64,000 nt of DNA, taken from Ailurus styani (lineage: Eukaryota; Chordata; Mammalia; Carnivora; Ailuridae). Shown here in pieces: positions 46,206-60,227 of this stretch. The translations under genes and the position numbers were made by a program. The stretch lies in NCBI GenBank assembly GCA_002007465.1, contig LNAC01000231.1, positions 1,335,384 to 1,399,383 on the forward strand. The letters are read 5' to 3'. Within the stretch, counting starts at the first letter, position 1. Each line of letters starts with the position of its first letter. Under the pieces are notes generated by a model that was not told where the DNA came from, did not search any database, and worked only from the letters and a program-made list of their open reading frames with translations.

Positions 46206-48039
46206 TAGTAAGTCAATTTAAATTAATGTTCTTGACCAGTGCCCAACCTGTTTGGTCAGCTCCACCATGGTCCAGCTAATGGTCACTGATGAAGACAAAA
46301 GGATTTTGTTTCTTATAATGAATTTGTTTTCTTTGAAGACCCAAGTCACTAATTGTGCCATCCTTCTTCTGACCACCTATGCTCTTTTTCTGCATCATGT
46401 ACTTTCTCTCATAAGGATCTGCTAAAAGGTCATGTAAAACTGTGATTTGTTTGTAATCTCCTTACCTGAGTCATGGTCTAATTGATCCTCCCTCTGCTAG
46501 CTGGAACATGACTTCTTGCCTGCTAGACCTACAGAGCACGTCTATTTTGGACTTGGTCCTAAATAGCCAATTTTGCCTTGATTTAGTCACTGCCCACTTA
46601 TGATACTGTCCCTCCAAAAGTATGGCTCTTCCCTTCCTCAAATATTGCTCAAGAGTAATCTTAACAGTACTTTTAATCTAAGAAATATTTGCGTTTGTTT
46701 ACATGGCAATGTATTTGTGATTACATTAATACATTTTATACTCAGAAAGCACTCAGTAAATATGTGTGGGTGGAAAAGAAGGAAAGAGGAAATGACAGAT
46801 GACAGGCAGAGGCAAGAGAGGAAAAAAGACATAGAGAGAGTTACCCATGTAAGGTATTCTCCAACGGGATAATCTTACAGTGAACATCTACTGCTTTTAA
46901 ATTTTTACCTAAATTTTGACCCCCCAAATGATAATTATAACAATTAACTCTTTAATTATATCTATGGTCTCACAGACAAAATAATGTAAACTAGGATAAT
47001 ACATGCACCGCCACTACCATCCATGAAAACTTTTATCTAATAACTTAGAATTCTATTTTAAAGCCCAATCTTTTAAGTAATGATTTATTTTTTATCATTT
47101 CTAGAAATGTTACTCCAGGGGGAAAATGAGACCCAAAAAGATAAATGTTAGCAATTAAACTAGAATCTTCTATCTTATGTTAGATGGTGCATTTATAAAG
47201 CCACATAGAAAAATATGAATCATCTTTATGACAATTGTTACAAGAATCATTAGTACTAGTCTCACATTAAGGAAATAAATTGCTTTGCTAAAAATTTAAT
47301 CCAGCTATTCCTTTACATATTTGCTAAAGTGAACATTCTACATGCTAGAAGGGCAACTAAGGATCCTAAACTTCTTGCAGCAAACAATTAATATGCTTTA
47401 CTATTATGAAACATCTATGTGTTGACAGAGTAATTAGACTGGATAGAGTGTAGAGGCTTGTTTCATTGTCTTGATTGATTTGACCTGTCAAATCAAGTCA
47501 AAACCATCAAATTTTACTTGACATGGACAAACAATCATACACATGTGAATCCCATTTCATAATCCATTACAGTAGGGATTTTGAACAGTGTAAGACTAAA
47601 AAATAAAGACATTGTATATAGCAATAATACTAATTATAACAGGAGTCCCCATGTTCCAAACCTCATGACAGCTTGTCTTTTCAAGTTTCAATTATAGAAG
47701 AATTAAATTATCTTTTCATACATCCCTTATTCACCTACGTTCTCCTTTTTCTCCAGCCAGCTGCTTGTTGGATATTTATCTAATAATTTACATTATGTCT
47801 GTTTTTGAAGAACAATCAAGTAAAAGAGACAAAACACAAACCAACTGGTTGTGCTCTTAGGTATGTGAAAAATATTGATAAAAGAAACATATATTTACTT
47901 TAAAAAATAGGTTTTTAGATTATAATGGAGTTAATTCGTCAACCTGATGGACCTCTCTAGCAACATGTAAATTATTAATTTGAACATATGAGAAAAATGT
48001 AAAGATATACAAAAATTCATCATAGGATGATAAACTTTT
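46206..48039. other. Gene-free stretch with a 10-base-arm inverted repeat
   Basis: No interspersed repeat is recognised. A perfect inverted repeat TTGATTTGAC / GTCAAATCAA with a 2-base spacer lies at 47475-47496. Confidence 0.45.
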
Positions 48040-48052
48040 AAAAATTAGGTGT

Positions 48053-48264
48053 GGGGCGCCTGGGTGGCTCAGTGGGTTAAAGCCTCTGCTTTCGGCTCAG
48101 GTCATGATTTCAGGGTCCTCAGATCATCATCCGCTTCGGGCTCCCTGCTCAGCGGGGCACCTGCTTCCTCCTCTCTCTCTGCCTGCCTCTCTGCCTACTT
48201 GTGATCTCTCTCTCTCTGTGTCAAATAAATAAATAAATAAATAACTTTTTAAAAATAAATAAAT
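48053..48264 (+). mobile_element. CAN-SINE with perfect TSD
   Basis: The head GGGGCGCCTGGGTGGCTCAG is intact. A local change (CAGATCATCATCCGCTTCGG) replaces the usual GGATCGAGCCCCGCATCGG. AAAAATTAGGTGTG is present before and after the element. Confidence 0.95.
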
Positions 48265-48439
48265 AAAAATTAGGTGTGCATAGTAATCTCTAATCATCAT
48301 ACATTTTATTATAATTTAACAGTAAAACCAATGTTAGTTTAGGTCACGTATAAGAGAGAAATAGTAACTTTCTTCCTAGAAAAACCCATGGTTTTGTTTC
48401 CTGCTGGAAAAAAAAGTCTCACATCACTGCCATTTCTGT

Positions 48440-48890
48440 ATAATTGGCTGTTCTACCAGTCTGTTCCTGTTTAGTACAAACTCTACACCATCATTTTATA
48501 GTCTATTTACAAAAAACTATCAATTTATGTCAGTCCTCTGCTTTAAGATATTGGCTAGCTTTCCATGCCTCCAGAATAATTCCTTACCATGGGAATAATA
48601 TCCTTAATTTGACCTTGGATGAATTCTATGCCCTTTATTCTACTTCTCCACTGTCTTGTTCCTTTATTCAATTCCATGGGCTTCAACTTCCTAGCCGTCT
48701 CTTAACTCACTGTATTATTTCATACTCTTTTTTTTTTTTCTGTTGGAATGTTCTTCATTGCCTGGTAAACTCTTATGCATCCCACAAGGCCTACTATAAA
48801 TGTTACTTCATCTGTGAAATCATTATCTACCTTTCAAAGAAGAGTTAGTTGCTTCCTCTTGTTTTCAAAACAGACATTTATTCATAATTC
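48440..48890 (+). repeat. L2 LINE fragment
   Basis: CTGTTGGAATGTTCTTCATT, AACTCTTATGCATCCCACAA and AATGTTACTTCATCTGTGAA match the order of an L2 3' region. A 134-codon frame at 48444-48848 lies across it. It includes CWNVLHCLVNSY, but its first half does not read as L2 protein, so I do not call a gene. Confidence 0.7.
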
Positions 48891-49142
48891 TTGTGCCATG
48901 CAAGTTGGGTCATAGATGTTTGTTTACAGAAGTGGTGTGTGGTATACTGACGATAGCTAGCCATGTAGAGTCAACCTCAGTTAGTTCACAGGATTTCCAC
49001 ACCAGCTGAGGTAGGTGAAGTACCCGGCCCATTATCTGTGTTTTGTTAAATGGATAAATGATTTAAAACACTATCACCTCCCTCTATTTTTGAGGTGATA
49101 ACCTAAGGAGATACTTAAGGATATTAAAAATATTTTACTTTT

Positions 49143-49357
49143 GGGCACCTGGGTGGCTCAGTGGGTTAAAGCCTCTGCTTTCGGCCCAGGTCGTGATCTC
49201 AGGGTCCTGGGATCGAGGCCCGCATCGGGCTCTCTGCTCGGCAGGGAGCCTGCTTCCCCCTCTCTCTCTGCCTGCCTCTCTGCCTCCTTGTGATCTCTCT
49301 CCCTCTGTGAAATAAATAAATAAAATCTTTAAAAAAAAAAAATAAATAAATAAATAA
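49143..49357 (+). mobile_element. Young CAN-SINE with TSD
   Basis: A full-length copy with TTTTACTTTT-containing duplications (AAAATATTTTACTTTT before and after). It carries CCTCCTTGTGATCTCTCTCC and GTGAAATAAATAAATAA, shared with 27341-27551. Confidence 0.95.
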
Positions 49358-51508
49358 AAAAATATTTTACTTTTAAATGAAATGGAAAAGGGAATGCACA
49401 AGAGTGGTTTTATGAGGCTTGGTTTATTTACATGTTCAAAGTTAATCTCTATGAGGTAGGGATTCTATATCCCACATGTTGACTGTAATATCACAGAAAT
49501 TAAAAGTAAAACATGTCATCCCTAATGATTTTAAAATAGTTTATTTTTTCAGTGCTAATCATGAGTCTTTCATTGGCAATCCCAAGTCTTTTTTAAAAAT
49601 ACTTTTGTTCAGATTTTATATTTTTAATTTTCTGTCCCTTCTTTTTCAAGGCCTATGATTTTGAATAAAAGGCAGAATAAGCTATAAAGCTAATAAAATA
49701 TGTTCCTAGCTGGAGGAATACTAGTTATTTCTAGGAGAAACCCCCACAGGTGGCACATTAAAATGAGTAATAAAAGGAGTATAAAAAGAGGGATAAAACA
49801 GAGGATATGAAAACCAACCCCCACCTTCTCCTCCAGTGCTGATGAATAAATCACTAAACCTAAAATAAGCCTAAGATAAGAAGATCTTAAAAAAAATAGT
49901 CCCTGAAATAAGTGGATTGAAGGGTTACATGCAGACATTACTACTAATTTAAATATTCAATATCTTTGGTTTCACAGATCCAGATTATAACATAATCTTT
50001 ATGCAAATTCTTTGAATGTGTATTTCATGAACAATTTGGGAAGTTTCTACTATAGAGAAAGGGAGTTGAGGCTGCAAATCTAACTTGCTTATGCAGGACA
50101 AATACAGTATTTTTCCTATAGACTATATTTAGATTGGGGCCACATTATTAAACCAACATCACTTGAAATAAATACCAAAAAGCAGATTTTGTGTTTTGCA
50201 ATAATTTTACACTGACTGAAAAGCTACAGAGATTGGATCATAATCACTGAGACCCTGGTAGAGCAGATGGATTCATTATCTAAGCACACAAGCTAGACCA
50301 GCAGAACCCAAGAATCTTTCTGCCCATGGTTGTTTCCAGGTCCTTGTTAAGTAGGTAAGTTTTCTGTATGATTCCCAATAAAATGTCCTTACAGACACAT
50401 TGCAAACAAGGACAAAGTAGATGTATATTTATGTGTGTATATTCTGTATATACAACATTTCAAATTTATGCCTTGCAAATCACTTAGGAAAAAACCTGTA
50501 TTATAATTCCAGATGGCTGCTTAATTTTATCATGAAATTTATTTCAAAATCTTCAAACATTTTACCACTGATAAACTATATTGGCAAAGATATATGTGAT
50601 TGATTAAAATTGATGTTTATAGCAGGTGGCCAAATTACACAAATCTGCTTTGCTGTGAAGCTGTATTAAAAACACCACTAGTAAAACTAATCTGCCATTT
50701 TAAGGAAACTATTCAAGCCAATCCAGTAGCAGTTGCTTTTTTAAAAATTTTGACCATGCCCTACCAATATGCTAATACCCATCTGGGACACAATCCATTA
50801 AAATAATCCAAAGATGCCAAATGCAATGATGACCAGATTCTTTCATTTGTTCCCCGCCCCTCCCCCCACCAAAAGGCTGAAAACACTCTCAAAGCTTTCT
50901 TTTCCTCATCTATTTTTCGTTCTGTATTATGTTGGGAACTTGTGAGCAAAATGTCATGCTGATCTCAGAAACTTCTTTCTGAGTCCTCTTAATACTAGTA
51001 TCTGTTACATACTTGTGTAATACTGGTGAGTGTTTCGCCATATGCCATTTGTCACTCTAGTTTTCAGAACCCAACACTATTTACAAAGACTGTATCTAGG
51101 AGGTAACCCAATTATGTAGACGATAATGGTCAGAAAATAATTGACTCACATTGCCATCTCATGTTTAGTAACAGTGTTGATGGATATAGGACCAGAGATC
51201 AAGATATGTCATCTGTATCTGGCAAGTAATGGGCTGACATCAGCTTTGTATGAGCACAACCAAGTGGATCATTTTGTTAGAGCTCATTACTAAAAATAAA
51301 ATCTTAATAAAACAAACCAAACAAAATAAAATAAATCAGTTTATATTTTAAAAGTCATGGATCTAATTTCAAGGAAATACTTACAAAACTTGAATTTTAG
51401 AGACTCTAATGAGCTAACATTTTTTGAAAGTCTTCAAAATTTCATCTCATGGAATTTTTAAAAAACTAATTAACAGTAGTTGTGCGTGCATGCATGACAT
51501 TAACATGT

Positions 51509-51592
51509 TAGTGTATATATGTGTTCGTGTATACATATATGTTAGTGTATATATATATGGGTGTGTGTGCATGTGTATGTACACATATATGG
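51509..51592. repeat. TG/TA-rich simple repeat
   Basis: Imperfect alternating GTGTATATATG units, with no other signal. Confidence 0.85.
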
Positions 51593-53589
51593 CATTTTGG
51601 TTTTATCATTCTAGCAGCACTTGGCATTGTCACAACTCTTGCTGGTGTTATTTAAAGGCTTTTAATGTCACAGAAAAAAAGGTGCTATTAGGTCTGAGAA
51701 AGATGGATTGGTTATAGTTCATGGGATACTGAACCACCATATTTATATCCAAGTACAAGATGTTTTGAAGTTTCTTTATCATTTATTTGACTAACTCCCT
51801 CCAAAGCCTGTGGGCAAACTTGACATAAATTTAAATATGTACAATGTTGGGAAGGATTTTCTCTTTTAAGCTGAAAAGTTGTGTCAGTTCCCATCCATCT
51901 TACTTGTAACTTTGCTCGGTCTATCAAAAGAACTCTAACATTTCTGGTCACAAAGAGGGAAACATTTTACAGTCATGATATCTCCCTGGTATCCACAGGA
52001 TGAAGACTCAAATACTTCATTAAGTATTCAAGGCTCTTTCTCATTCATTTATTCCACATTTATTGAGTATAATTGTATCTGTCACTATGCAAGACTTTAA
52101 TATGCCCAGTTTTGTGACTCCAACTTTTTTTTACACTTGGTTCACAAACACATACACACACAGCATTCGGATGGACTGACTTGTCCACGCTCCCTTCAAA
52201 TACACTCTATTCATTCCCATTAATGTTGTTTTCCACATGTTATTTCAGGCAACAGACACTGAGCCAAAGCATGGACTCAAAGTCCTCATCTTCAAGAAGA
52301 CTCTAAGTTTCTAAGGTTAGAGGCTGTCTTTATTAAACTCTTAAAATCACCCTCTCAACAGTTCTCATTATTTCTCAATAATTACTCATTGCAGGAAGAA
52401 ATATATATAGTATATAGGATTATAAAAAATTAATATAATATGTTGCATGTGTGTCTTTAAATGAGTTCTACATAATAAACCATAGCACTACTACATAAAA
52501 ATGTTTTGAGGGTTTTTATACAGTATAATATCCCTTTTAAATCTAATTAAAATAACTGTTCTGCAAATTGCTAAATCCATAGATTCTCGCTGTCAGTGTT
52601 ACTGAGATTATTGTTCAATGAAGAGAATAAACTATCGTTTCAGACACATTCTTCTAATTCTGAATTTGCTTAATGCTATGAGTAACTGTGTAATCCAGTA
52701 TTTCTAGTTTTAAACCAAATCATGTCTCTATGCTTCTGAAAGTCAAATTGCTCCAATACCCCAGGAAGATTTGTAACACCTATTAGTTTGGGGAGAGTAA
52801 ACCTGCATTTGTACAAGTTCTGTTAAACATTCAGTATTCTCATTGGCAAATGACCAAGAGATCAGTTTAGCTGGATACAGAATATCACACTCTGAAACTC
52901 AGGACAGCCAGCAGGATGTTGGGATGACTATTACTCTTCCGAAGCAAGTCACCTTTTCACGTCACTTAGCCCAGCCTTAAAGGCCAAACGCTGGCCAGCA
53001 CTCGTGGACTATTTCTCAACCTGTTAGCATATGTCCAGTTGTGGCGCATCAGAGGAAAGAAGAGTGAGCCAGGAGATTTGTACTCCTTAAAGCAGAAACC
53101 AGGAGAGATTAAGTGGATTACAGGAATGAAGCTAAAGATTTAAACTGAAACTCTTTAAATGGCACTTTTATTTCTTTTCCTTTTTCTTTTATTTAAGGAG
53201 TAAACCATCATAGTTATGAGGGAGGAAAAAGGGACAAGGCTGCCTCTTTCTTAGCCCTTTTCTTCAATGACTATTACAGGGGCTTACTTAATGCAGAGAG
53301 TCCCTGTGGCAAAACTTAGTCAATGTTATATAGCTCTTTGTGACGAAGCTTCTGACACCAGCCAACTGCAAGTCTTAAAACTTGATATCAAATATGCCCC
53401 AGAGGAAATGTGCAGTAGGTATTGCTGGGTCCCTATGTGGGTTGGAGGAAAATAGGCACTGTTGTAAAAACTATTCGTACAGTTTTAGGTTTAAACTACC
53501 GGCAGAACTCTCCTCATGCTTCAGTAGGACATTCTGTCTTTCCAAATCTCTACCAAGAAGTCACGATGATAGAGAAGTGGATAGACAGT

Positions 53590-53745
53590 GACTGAGTAGA
53601 GGGTTTGGGGCATCTGGTCATGTTGCAGATCTAGATTTGGGTGTTGGTTACACTGGCATATTCACTCTGTATGAATTCATCAAGCTCTCCACTTACAATT
53701 TGTGCAACTTTTAATTTACATGATATATATGTTTTCTAAAAATAA
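53590..53745 (+). mobile_element. Old L1 3' end
   Basis: GGGTGTTGGTTACACTGGCA, GTATGAATTCATCAAGCTCT and CCACTTACAATTTGTGCAAC are in the order of an old L1M 3' UTR terminus. No ORF2 remains. Confidence 0.7.
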
Positions 53746-56700
53746 TGAGATAAAATCTGCTGCTAAGTTAAAAACCCAACACTTTCTCTACCATCACATG
53801 ACACAGAGCCTTCTTAACTTGTCATTTTGTCTGTCAGTATAGAAAGAGCCGTCAGTCTTGAGAAGAAGAAAAAAATGATTCAGCCACTTGAAAATTAATA
53901 AGGAAAATAGGCTTTTTTCTATCTTTAGTATTACAAATGAAACATATCTTCTAATATAATTAATACATAGTGGTACAAATCTATTTGTTTTCCTTTAAAC
54001 CACCAGAATAGAATGATAATATTCCAGTATCTAACACTCTTCTCCAAGGAAAAAACTCAGCTATAGATATTTTAGAGCTTTTCAGTGGGAGCTGTTTCAT
54101 TCCCTCATCCACGTCCTTGAAAGTTAGCAAGAATGAGTGATTAGGGTCCAGGATCCCCTGCAACACTAACCTTGCTGGATGGGAAGAGGCCAGTTATAAG
54201 GCAACAATTTCAACAGTAGGACTCCAGCTGAGCAGACTGCAGAATGGAAGTGTTCACCTCTCCTTGCAGCCTCCTGCGCTCTACCAAAGGGTGTTGATAG
54301 TGATCTCTCTTTTAAAATATCAGATTTCATTGCTATTTGTTACAGAAAAAAAAATTCTAGTTGAAGATAAATCTACCTTGTTCACTAACAAGGGAGGGAA
54401 GTATTTATTATTATACTATCAGCATGGAAGCTCTCTGTAGAGTATGCCTGGCTGGCTGACCACTCATGCTGCCTTCTCTGTGCTCTCTTCAGATGGTGAA
54501 GCAATACAGAAGGAAAGTGGATTCTGTGCAGAGTTCTCAGCATTTGAAATATAGAAGCACCCACGGTGTTTTACGGGTGTGGAAACAAAACACATTTTAT
54601 TACCTAGGACTGTTCTAGTTATGAGAAACATAAACACACAAGTCATGCTGCCTTGTGAAGATAAAGGGCAGTAATCTATAGGATCAAGAGTCTAAATATT
54701 CAGAAGATACCAGATCCAGTGGCTCGAGTTATATGTAAGGACTTGGTCTCTCTTCTTATCTCAGGTCTGCTTTTCTCTGTATGGGCTTTGTCCAGTCAAG
54801 ACTATCTTAGGGCATAGCAAGAAGACTGCTAGCAGCTCCAGCCTATTTTCCACCTTTAGCAATCACAGTGTTGAAGAGAATCTCCTCCTCTTCAACAGCT
54901 GAAGAGCTCTGAAAAATGTGAAACCTTCATTCCATACCCCACCCCAACCATGTTCTGTAGACACAGAAATTGAATAATTATCTATGCCTGGATCACAGCC
55001 ATCTCTGGATCTAGGTTAGTGGTCATCCCTTTCAAAATGCAACCCCTAAAACTGAGAGCAGGATAGTTTCCCAAAGGGAGGGAGAGGTAAAAACGATGTA
55101 AAAGAGAAAAAGGTAATGGGTTCTAGGTAAGCAAGAGTAGCAAATATATTCAGATAAGTATTTTAAAATACAATGTCAACTTTCTAAGGACAGTGGAAAA
55201 AGCAAAGGTATGTCAATTTATGAATTAGGTAATCACAACTATTTTCAAAGTCCTATAGCAGTTTGAATTGATGCTCTCGGCTCACCTGGTCCAGAATGTT
55301 CTCTGACAAAGACACTACTAGTCTGCCTCTCCAAGATGCCTCCTCAAAAGACAAAGTCCCATCCTTCCTTCTCATTGGAGTAACTACTTACTCAAAACCC
55401 TTCAACTCACCCCCAAGTCTCTCATTCAACTTTAATTCTACTACCGTTTTAAATATCCTTCCTTATTATTTTTTCTAAACATTGTCTAAAGCCAAAGAGA
55501 GTGTTGTATGGAATATAAAGGAAATGACATGATCTGGGGATATAAGTTTACACTCTAGATAAAACTAAGAAAGGAAATCTACCTGTCATTTCCAAGGGAT
55601 AAACTCACGTTCCTCCACCCCGGGTCGATTCGTTGAAGGGCTAGAATGACATGACACGAGCATGGGCTCTTGGCATCCTGCACCAGTACTATATTGAGAA
55701 AAGCCTTGGAAAAAGCATAATCTTTGAAAACGTATCCTAAAATAGCCTACCAATTAGATGCTTTCTACAGAGCCTATAAAGGGAAGACTGTGGTCTCTCA
55801 CAAAAGAACCAAGAGTGATGTATTTAAGTTAGAATGCTGTTGGGCCTGGAGTCAAGAAAATAGACTCTCCATAAGCCTTCTCAGCCTATGACTCAGAAAC
55901 AGTCAAACGACTCAATGATGGGATAATCTCCAAACCAATTGTTATATGAGACGCTCAGGAACAGGCTAAGTAAAAAACTTCAAGACAAATTACAGGGTAA
56001 AGTCCTGGACTGCTAGAAGATGGAGTCTTTTATCCAATTTTACCTGTTGTTCTTGCTGTTTTACTAGTTGTTATGTGGTAGATTCTCTTTGGGGAAAAAA
56101 TAATGTTCAGTACCAGCTATTGTGAAAATAAAATGCTCTATAAAGTCTGTATGATGGTGTCCTTATTTCTTGAGAGATCTGAACATTCTAAGCTTTCAGG
56201 TTTTTGTGTGGTTTTGTAACATTAACTTTTCCTCTTGAAGGCTTAGTATCGTGAAGATCTAGGCTTCGTTTTTCTCTTAAAGTTTACAATTTTTATATTT
56301 GTCTTTCTGCCAAACTTCTGTTGATTTCCACGTTTCTACTTTTACTTATTAATGTTAGAAAGTAATTTGTAGCCTATTCTTCACTGATTTTCTATGTCTC
56401 AGATTGTTGTTAGATTTGGTTTCCCTTTTCTTAGGGAACAAAACCTAGATTAAGCTTATTTTTTTCTCCTTTCATTCAAAAACATTGCAAAATTTCCACC
56501 CCAGCAAATGTCATTAGAAGATTTAAACTATTTAATTATTTTACTATTAACTAATATTTTAATTTCCTACTTCATCGATTTGTGTCATTTTGTATGTTTT
56601 GTTCAAATTTTATCACTAAATTTTACAGTGTAAAAACTACATATTTATGCATCATTGCTCCCATAAGGCCCTATTACTTCCTCTATGTTCTCTCTTTCCA

Positions 56701-59700
56701 TCACTATTGTGATTTTATTCACTTGATTTCCCAACTCTTCTGTAAACACTCTGAGAGTAGATAGTAAGTCCAACTTGTTCACTATGGAATAGTAAGCTTT
56801 TAACATAATTCCCAATATACAGTAGTACATGATCAATAAATGCCGCATGCTTTGAAGGAATAAATTAATACATTAACAAATGGTTTTAGTGCTTGGCATA
56901 CAGTGGAATATCAATTATTTGTTTAGCAAACGGATATAGATATTGTTTTTATATATGGAACCCATATTCAGTTATCAGTGAATAATATTCACTGGGTGAT
57001 ATATAGGAATAGTAAAGATGTACCCCATCAAGATGTTAGAAATAAGAGGAAAAAACTGCCACCTGAGAATAACTATAAGCCAACACATAACTGATTTAAG
57101 CACAGTGATGAAAGTTAACCAAAAAGAGAATAACTCCTAAGTTGACCAGCTCAGACAGTCACTTTATTGAAGGTATTATTATGCCAAAAAAGTGGGGCAG
57201 GAGGTCCATTTGAGGTGAAGATTTTTAGGACTATAATCCTAGAAAAGTAAGAGTCTCAGAGATAAATAATAGAAGTGCTCATGTAGGTATTATTCAGGAA
57301 AGGAGTCATGGCCCAAAGATGTGACCTGTGCAATTCCAATAACAGGTGTATCACTATTGTGCAGATGGATATATGAGGTTCCTTTTGTCAGATGCCAGTA
57401 AACGTCACATTACATAATTAACTCTCCTTTCCAGTCAGGTAGGTTCCTGAGTCTCTGGTTATGTACTAGGATATGGTATCCGGAGAGTCCAAGATGGGTA
57501 CAGGGATTGTACTGAAGTGTTTGAAAACAAAAATTAGTCACTCGAGAGGCAACATCGAAGGGAAAAATTGATAAGAATGTCCAATCAGACATTTGATCAA
57601 AACATCAATACAAAGAGATTCACCAAAAAGGGGGAATTGGGAAGAGGCATAAGATGGAAAGAGTAGAACCAGATGAGAGAAAACGGGTTCAAAGAAGAAT
57701 ACAGGTAGAAAGTTGAAAGCAGAGTATCTGAAAGAACATCCTCAGCTGAGGAGTGTAGCAACTTCCAACTGATATCTGCAGTCTCAGGTGGAAGGAAAAA
57801 CAATTAAGAGATAGCCATTCCATGCTTTCCAGAGTCTTGGATAAGGAATAATGAACCCTCTGTAAAATGTGGCCTTAAAGAATCTAATTTTATGCACATT
57901 TTCTGTATGTTTGGTCAAAATGAGTTCACTGCTGGAGACTGATCTGTTCTTTATGTTTGATGGATGGGGAATCCCTGCCTGAAAGCCTGCAGGGCAGACC
58001 TGATAATGGTGATGATCACACTAAGGCAAAAGCTGCTCTCTGGGTCAACGGCCTGCTGAACATCTTTCTCCAAGCTCAAGTCTCGGGGCCATCTTCTTTT
58101 TACCATAAAAATGTAGAGTCTAATTTTTGAAGCTCATAATGAAGTTTGTACTGTTAACATGCCAAATATTTATTGCACACTGACTCTGTCATTAACTTTC
58201 TCAAATTTTTTTTTGTATCATCTCTATTTTCTTCTCTCCTCCACCTTAAAATTATCAGCAGTCCACCTAAAACACAGAAAGTGCTGACTAAAGGAAATAT
58301 AAATACAACTTGAGGGACCGATGGCTATGTGTATTACTGCTCTGTTCCTATTTCTGTACTAGTTTCTCCTCCCATTAAAACTTTTGTTCAGTGCTAGCTG
58401 CACATGTCACCACACTTCCACGTAGAAGGCACTGAAGAAAAAATTGAATGTATTATAATGTCCCCACTCCCACTTTAAATTTCTAACACAAAGGGCTGAC
58501 ATTATGAACACAGTGAGAGAACCAAGGTTTATGTGACTAAAAATGCAAGGATTGCTTTAAAAAGAATGAATTCAGTTGCTTTACCTATATGCTTTCCCAA
58601 TCTGGAACTGATGCACTAGGAATACCCCAAAATGAAACGAAATCTAGATCAGGAGTATTTTTTGTCAGAACAGAGAATATTTCTTAAACTTTGGTTAGGT
58701 GATACAGTCCTGAAGTTCCAGTTCGTAAATGAATTACCTACAAGTGGGAATTTTCCCCTTTGGTTTTTCTCACCTTGGAAAATAGAAGCTAAAAATACAC
58801 CAAATGGCTGTGTTCAACAGGTAACTATGTTGTGGTTCTAAATTAGGACAATTCAAAGATAAATTTGGTAAAGAGAACTCAGTAGAATGTTCTGATTTCT
58901 TAATCTTGTTTTTCAAAGAAAGATAAAGTAGATAAACAAACAGAACAATGCCACCATATAAAATTTTTTACTGAATTATAAGGAAATAAGCCAAAAAGAA
59001 TTATGTACCCTTTCTGAATGCATCCAAAACTCACTCAAGTTCCAAATTTGTCCATGCTCTTATTTGATGTAACAGTATTAGAGAGGGGGAATCAGCAGGA
59101 GAGGTCACGTTTAGAAGCCTTGTTAGAAGAAGATACTTTTAAAAGATCTAAACCCTAATCATATAACTGGACTACCGCAGTGGGTGGTACATCCACATCT
59201 TCTCTTCTAAGACACTTTGAAACTTAGCTTCCTTCCTCCCCATTCAGGAAAATATGGTAACTTACAAGACCAAACCATGATCCAGAAGAAGGCTTTATAC
59301 ACCAAAATAAAGTAGCTTATCAAACGCCAATGTTTGTCTGAGAAAGGTAAGAATGTATAAATAGGCATTCAGTCGACACTTTTTTCCTTTTTTAATAATT
59401 TGTATAGGGACTATTTAATCAAGCTGAAGCTTGCAGTTGGGCCAGGGACATTTGATTAAGTTTTTACAAATTAGTTAGCAGTCCAAGAAGTCATTCTGCA
59501 AGAAAAAGTCATTCTGTCAATTATATTCCAGTAACCCACTCAGGTCCAATTCAACCAGTCCAAAGGAGAAAAACATCAGAGTGTTATTTCCTACACTTGA
59601 AATATTTGTAAGTACTTTTGATGAAAAGAAAAAAAAACAAGATCGATATAAAATATTCAGTAACTAAGCTTCTTGCTTTAGTATCTTGAACTCTTCAAAC

Positions 59701-60009
59701 AAAATATGTTACAAAAAACCAAAATAGGGTTTCAAATAATTAACAAAAGATAAATAGAAATTCTTATCTGTACAAATGATATGCAAGAAAGAAGGCGTAA
59801 AGCTAAGATTAAATGGGCAGCTTAACTTCCTTCCAAAAAACCCCACATTTTTTTATTACCCTGCTTAATAAGAAAGAAGCTTCAGAGGAGACATCATGTT
59901 CATATAGATGAATACTGTTTAAATGTTCTTTATATAATACAGGTCTCTTATGTAAACACTTTTAAGAAATCTGATAAAAATTTTCTTATACTTTAGGTTC
60001 CATTTTTAA

Positions 60010-60195
60010 AACTAATATCTAAAGGGTCAATTAAGTCAATTGAGCATCTGCCTTCAGCTCAGGTCATGATCTCAATGTCCTGGGATCAGGCCCCACATCG
60101 GGTTCCCTGTTCAGCAGGGTATCTGCTTCTCCCTCTGACACTTCCCCCTCTCATGCTTTCTCTCTCACTCCCTCTCAAATAGATAAATAAATCCT

Positions 60196-60227
<32 letters not shown>

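Larger units (their letters stand above)
49375..60009. other. 10.6-kb stretch without any CAN-SINE
   Basis: No SINE head or tail signature is found on either strand, against roughly one per 1.8 kb elsewhere in the window. The only elements I recognise are an old L1 3' end at 53590-53745, a TG/TA tract at 51509-51592 and an L2-like end near 56740-56850. Several moderately GC-richer patches (52850-53150, 54100-54300, 55590-56080) are unassigned. No exon with splice context or protein domain is recognised. Confidence 0.7.

Noticed and set aside
48444..48848. 134-codon plus-strand frame
   Set aside because: It crosses L2 LINE sequence and unassigned DNA, with no consistent protein family over its length.
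52850..53150. A possible exon in moderately GC-richer DNA
   Set aside because: No frame of useful length, no convincing splice sites and no recognisable protein text.
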